Below are positions 15,954 through 18,255 of a DNA stretch of 18,255 bases, piece by piece. Within the stretch, counting starts at the first letter, position 1. Each line of letters starts with the position of its first letter. The stretch is from an uncultured Clostridia bacterium (lineage in GTDB: Bacteria; Bacillota; Clostridia; Christensenellales; Aristaeellaceae). The stretch spans positions 1 to 18,255 of the forward strand of contig CAMOUF010000134.1 of assembly GCA_946626395.1 (NCBI GenBank), given 5' to 3'. The position numbers and the translations under genes were made by a program. The notes under the pieces are model-generated. The model was not told the DNA's origin, did no database searches, and worked only from the letters and a program-made list of their open reading frames with translations.

Positions 15954-16082
15954 GCTTGGATGGCAGCAGAGTTCCAAGCTGTCAGTTCCAAGTTCCAAGC
16001 TGATATTGATCTGAACTCTGAACTCTTCACTCTGAACTCTCGTTCCTATTGCCTAATGCCTATTGCCTATTTCCTATCGCCT
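15954..16082. repeat. Dispersed heptad repeat, long copy D (16 perfect-length units)
   Basis: From 15971 to 16082 the sequence divides into sixteen contiguous 7-nt units with no length change. GTTCCAA, GCTGTCA and GCTGATA types come first, then TTGATCT, then GAACTCT (three times) with TCACTCT and CGTTCCT, then ATTGCCT (twice), AATGCCT, ATTTCCT and ATCGCCT. CAGCTTGGA (15952-15960) pairs perfectly with TCCAAGCTG (15973-15981). Bases 15954-16011 align with copy A at 2221-2278. The right end runs into the TVP38-like gene and supplies its stop codon. Confidence 0.8.
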
Positions 16083-16903
16083 TCCACCGTCTGTCCCTTC
16101 TCCTGCTTGGAGATCCGGCGGTAAAAATATATACAGATCACGGTGATCACGGCGGTGACGCCATAGGTGATGATGGCGGCGGTGTAACTGCCCTTCTGGG
16201 CCAGACTGCCCGTCACCGTGGAGGAAATCACCGAGGGAATCCGGGCCAGGGTGGTCACCAGCAGGAAGGAGCCCAGCTTCATGGGCGTCAGGCCGATCAG
16301 ATAGGTGAGCAGGTCCTTGGGGGTGCCGGGGATCAAAAAGAGCATGAACACCAATAGATCCAGCTTTTTTTCATTCTGCATAAAGGAATACTTCATGATC
16401 TTTTCCCGGGAGAAAAACAGCTCCACCACCTTCACGCCCCACTTGCGCACCGCCAGGAACAGCAGCGCCGAAGCCAGCGCCGTGGCCGCCAGGCACAGGA
16501 TGGTGCCTTCCACCCAGCCGAACACGAACCCGGCCCCCAATTCAAAAGGCTCCCCCGGGATCACCGCCACGATCACCTGCATCATCATGATGCCGATCAT
16601 CACGATGGGGCCCAGCAGCCAATGGGATTTCACATAATCCCGGAAGGTTTCCGGGGAATTCCTAAATTCCCGCACCAGGGGCCGGCCAACAAAATAAGCG
16701 ATCAAAGAAAAGACCACCACGATGCCAATGATGGATACGATGCTGACGATTTTGCGGGTGCGGATGTTTTCCGGCTTGGACGCCGCAAAAGTGTCCTTCT
16801 TTTTATGCTCATGATGGAACAGCTGTTTCGTCTTTTGCCGCGCTGCTTTTTCGTTTGTCTGAACCGGCTTTCTGATTTTTTTCTTCCTGCGCTGCTTGGC
16901 CAT
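16067..16903 (-). CDS. TVP38/TMEM64 (SNARE-associated/DedA-like) membrane protein
   Basis: A polytopic membrane protein of about 278 residues. A very basic N-terminal tail (MAKQRRKKKIRKPVQ, to about residue 50) is followed by about six hydrophobic segments. The family core is visible in VIPGEPFELGAGFVFGWVEG and LFLIPGTPKDLLTYLIGLTP. Proteins of this family may move lipids across the membrane; no substrate is shown here. The longest frame begins at a TTG at 17005, but a strong promoter (16977-17005) lies inside that stretch, so the start must be downstream. ATG 16903 follows AAGGAGG, though 12 nt away. ATG 16933 is the alternative, without a ribosome binding site. The last codons and the TAG come from the heptad repeat. 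Confidence 0.82.
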   Translation of the reverse strand: MAKQRRKKKIRKPVQTNEKAARQKTKQLFHHEHKKKDTFAASKPENIRTRKIVSIVSIIGIVVVFSLIAYFVGRPLVREFRNSPETFRDYVKSHWLLGPIVMIGIMMMQVIVAVIPGEPFELGAGFVFGWVEGTILCLAATALASALLFLAVRKWGVKVVELFFSREKIMKYSFMQNEKKLDLLVFMLFLIPGTPKDLLTYLIGLTPMKLGSFLLVTTLARIPSVISSTVTGSLAQKGSYTAAIITYGVTAVITVICIYFYRRISKQEKGQTVEGDRK

Positions 16904-16976
16904 CCGTCGGTCTGTCCTCCTTGGCGTTTTCATGGGGCTTTTCTTTGAGCATCCGCCCGCGTTCCTTTGCCGTTCT

Positions 16977-17005
16977 ATTATATCATCCCCGCTTTCCCTT
17001 GGCAA
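16977..17005 (-). promoter_or_regulatory. Sigma-A promoter of the TVP38-like gene
   Basis: A TTGCCA -35 (17000-17005), a 17-nt spacer and TATAAT (16977-16982) on the minus strand. It has the same -35 and -10 as the aquaporin promoter. Confidence 0.75.
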
Positions 17006-17050
17006 TGAATCCGGGGAGAGAAATTTGTTGGCTCTGTTTTTCCTTTTTGT

Positions 17051-17285
17051 TCATCTGATATTAGTGCTTATGAGCGTGAGATTAACGCCGAGCCCAGAGA
17101 CTACACTTACCGCAAGAACTATGAAGAAAGGCGCGTCAGCCGTTCAAAGGCTCAGGCTAGCGATAACTTCTATAAAGCGGGTAAGGCTTTGGCGCAAAGG
17201 CGATATTACCGTCACAGAGGCTATTGCTAGGGCCGAGATGACTAGAATAACATTCTACAAGCTTGTTAAGGCCGACAAGCTATAA
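17051..17285 (+). pseudogene. Serine-recombinase-like C-terminal helix-turn-helix remnant, frameshifted
   Basis: The end reads VRLWRKGDITVTEAIARAEM then TRITFYKLVKADKL, resembling the C-terminal helix-turn-helix of resolvases and invertases (GEITVTEAAKR..SRSTFY). Upstream, protein-like sequence sits in another frame: YEREINAEPRDYTYRKNYEE, later SKAQASDNFYKA. Removing one G at about 17180 joins DNFYKA to VRLWRKGD, which matches how such proteins run. No catalytic domain or start codon is present. I read it as a decayed fragment of a mobile-element recombinase. A short intact HTH protein starting at ATG 17070 is the less likely alternative. Confidence 0.5.
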
Positions 17286-17312
17286 AAATGCCTAGCCTTT
17301 TATGCCGGAGTG

Positions 17313-17321
17313 TGATATACT
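17313..17321 (+). promoter_or_regulatory. Extended -10 promoter of the AT-rich gene
   Basis: TATACT (17316-17321) is preceded by TG (17313-17314), the extended -10 form. No good -35 is seen. Transcription would start near 17328, giving a leader of about 74 nt. Confidence 0.45.
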
Positions 17322-17330
17322 ATGTATTGT

Positions 17331-17359
17331 CCAAGGGTTGAAGCAGAGATAACCGTTGG
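17331..17359 (+). other. Leader stem-loop of the AT-rich gene
   Basis: CCAAGGGTT (17331-17339) can pair with AACCGTTGG (17351-17359) with one mismatch around an 11-nt loop. It would lie at the 5' end of the predicted transcript. The function is unknown. Confidence 0.35.
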
Positions 17360-17401
17360 GAGTGTGTAGAAGCAACGATCAGTATAGAAAGGATGAGTTT
17401 G

Positions 17402-17914
17402 ATGAATAACACAGAGACTACCTTGGTTGATTTTCTTCGTCCTTCTTTATATTTGTTCGATGAACTACATCCTCTCTATGTGAAAGTCGCAAATGAAGAA
17501 AAAAAGGTATATTATAGTTTGCTTGGTAAGAAGAAAAAAGCAACTGCTGTTAAGTTAGCTTTTGAAAGAACGCTAGGTTTAGCTACTAAACCTATGTCAG
17601 AAATATATTCTAAATTAACTTTTGCAACTAAGGATGCTCCTAAGAACTACGGAAATGGAATGCTAAAACTATATCAGTTATATGTTGATATGATTGAAAG
17701 TAGGATTAGCATTCTGACAATGTTTATAAACGAAGGATTAACAGACGAAGTAAAAGCGACTAATCAAAGAGAACTAGAAAAGTGTTCTAAATATGATGCT
17801 CAATACAGTATAATGTTTGATCTGACTCAAAACAATTGTAAAATGATGGTTATGATGTCTCCTTATGATAATATTTATGAGTTTCTTAACGATTTGGAAA
17901 GACTGAAAAGTTAA
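17402..17914 (+). CDS. Hypothetical AT-rich orphan protein
   Basis: A 170-residue protein I do not recognise. It appears soluble and mostly helical, rich in Lys, Glu, Leu and Tyr, with no signal peptide, membrane helix or known motif. It has three late cysteine or Met-rich features: KCSKYD, NNCKMMVMMS and a C-terminal acidic helix YEFLNDLERL. Base use is AT-rich (AAA, GAA, TTA and TAT codons dominate), sharply unlike the roughly 60% GC neighbours, which points to acquisition. ATG 17402 was preferred over ATG 17393 because GAAAGGA ends about 9 nt before it, while the earlier ATG abuts the site. It has its own promoter and terminator, and a recombinase-like remnant lies upstream. A defense or phage-cargo role is possible but unsupported. 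Confidence 0.75.
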   Translation: MNNTETTLVDFLRPSLYLFDELHPLYVKVANEEKKVYYSLLGKKKKATAVKLAFERTLGLATKPMSEIYSKLTFATKDAPKNYGNGMLKLYQLYVDMIESRISILTMFINEGLTDEVKATNQRELEKCSKYDAQYSIMFDLTQNNCKMMVMMSPYDNIYEFLNDLERLKS

Positions 17915-17928
17915 TCTTTATATTGTAT

Positions 17929-17963
17929 GGGGCAGGCTTTACATCCTGCTCCTATTCTTTTTT
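17929..17963 (+). terminator. Terminator of the AT-rich gene
   Basis: GGGGCAGG (17929-17936) pairs with CCTGCTCC (17945-17952) with one mismatch, and TATTCTTTTTT follows. It lies 14 nt after the stop. Confidence 0.75.
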
Positions 17964-18096
17964 ATTCGTGGTGATTTGGTGGGAAGGAGGGCTATCTCTT
18001 GCTCGATTGTCAACACTTCTTTATTCTTGCTGCTTTTCGTTGCACTTATTGAGAGTGAATGTCATTTACTCATGGAAAAGTTGAGTAACTCGGGGC
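17964..18096. other. Intergenic spacer, no feature recognised
   Basis: Between two facing terminators. A GAAGGAGGG sequence at about 17981-17989 resembles a ribosome binding site, followed by a TTG and only 17 codons before a stop. I see no supported gene or RNA here. Confidence 0.4.
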
Positions 18097-18134
18097 AAAA
18101 AAATGAGGGACTGTCTCACAATGAGGCAGCCCCT
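18097..18134 (-). terminator. Terminator of the right-edge minus-strand gene
   Basis: On the minus strand AGGGGCTGCCTCA and TGAGACAGTCCCT form a 13-bp stem (18122-18134 with 18106-18118, two non-Watson-Crick G-U positions) with a 3-nt loop. CA and then a T-run (18097-18103) follow. Confidence 0.85.
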
Positions 18135-18161
18135 TTATCTTATATTCGCGTTTAAAAAGCA

Positions 18162-18255
18162 TTACATCACGATGGTGATCTGGTAGCCGTCGTTCAGCAT
18201 ATAGACGGTGAGCATGCAGCCGAGGTTTTCCCGGTTATTCAGCAGGGTCTTTTCC
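18162..18255 (-). CDS. Unidentified protein, C-terminal end only
   Basis: An open minus-strand frame enters from the right edge and ends with TAA at 18162-18164. The last residues read EKTLLNNRENLGCMLTVYML then NDGYQITIVM. GC-rich codon use matches the main genome rather than the AT-rich gene. A strong terminator lies 28 nt downstream, which supports a real gene end. Thirty residues are too few to assign a family. Confidence 0.6.
   Translation of the reverse strand, partial: EKTLLNNRENLGCMLTVYMLNDGYQITIVM

Noticed and set aside
15971..16082. CRISPR array
   Set aside because: The unit is 7 nt with no longer constant repeat and spacer alternation, and no cas genes are near.
16904..17005. A longer N-terminus for the TVP38-like protein, starting at TTG 17005
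   Set aside because: A strong -35/-10 pair lies at 16977-17005, so this codon would be upstream of the transcript. No ribosome binding site precedes it.
1..18255. tRNA or rRNA genes
   Set aside because: I saw no cloverleaf ending in CCA or conserved rRNA blocks on either strand; this was a visual check only.

Overview
The window is about 60% GC by eye across most of its length. Genes are tightly packed, Shine-Dalgarno sites are strong (AGGAGG-type), and the genes are typical of Bacillota: a DnaD/DnaI-like primosome pair, a BlaI/BlaR1-like pair, and a secreted flavinylated reductase. I infer an anaerobic, probably gut-associated Clostridia-type bacterium. I cannot name the genus from this sequence.

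Left part (1-8940). A YbhJ-type aconitase-family hydratase enters from the left edge and carries an in-frame TAA near its N-terminus. A gene-free stretch (2185-2716) follows, with a heptad-repeat block, a nested palindromic MITE-like element and two terminators. A secreted FAD/FMN reductase (minus strand) and an AqpZ-type aquaporin (plus strand) diverge from a shared 236-bp control region. A BlaI-like repressor and an M56/BlaR1-like membrane protease follow. They sit under a promoter whose -10 lies in a pair of tandem dyad operators. The protease has an output domain that is not a penicillin-binding domain.

Middle part (8941-15890). This is a minus-strand gene run, read from right to left: EamA transporter, a DnaD-like protein with four tandem DnaD-like units, a DnaI/DnaC-like helicase loader, a GH29 fucosidase-like enzyme and a GH127 beta-L-arabinofuranosidase. 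The first three genes overlap. The two glycosidases are 29 bp apart and lack signal peptides, so they probably act on imported plant-glycan oligosaccharides in the cytoplasm. No sugar transporter is in the window.

Right part (15890-18255). A perfect run of sixteen 7-nt units (15971-16082) supplies the stop codon of a TVP38/TMEM64 membrane protein gene. Beyond that gene the character changes: a frameshifted serine-recombinase-like helix-turn-helix remnant, then an AT-rich orphan gene with its own promoter and terminator, then the 3' end of an unidentified minus-strand gene. This looks like a small acquired segment.

The most unusual feature is the dispersed 7-bp-period repeat family. Two copies, about 13.7 kb apart, share about 79% identity over 58 nt by manual alignment. 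The repeats lie at or just beyond gene 3' ends, where the 7-nt period places stop codons in all three frames.
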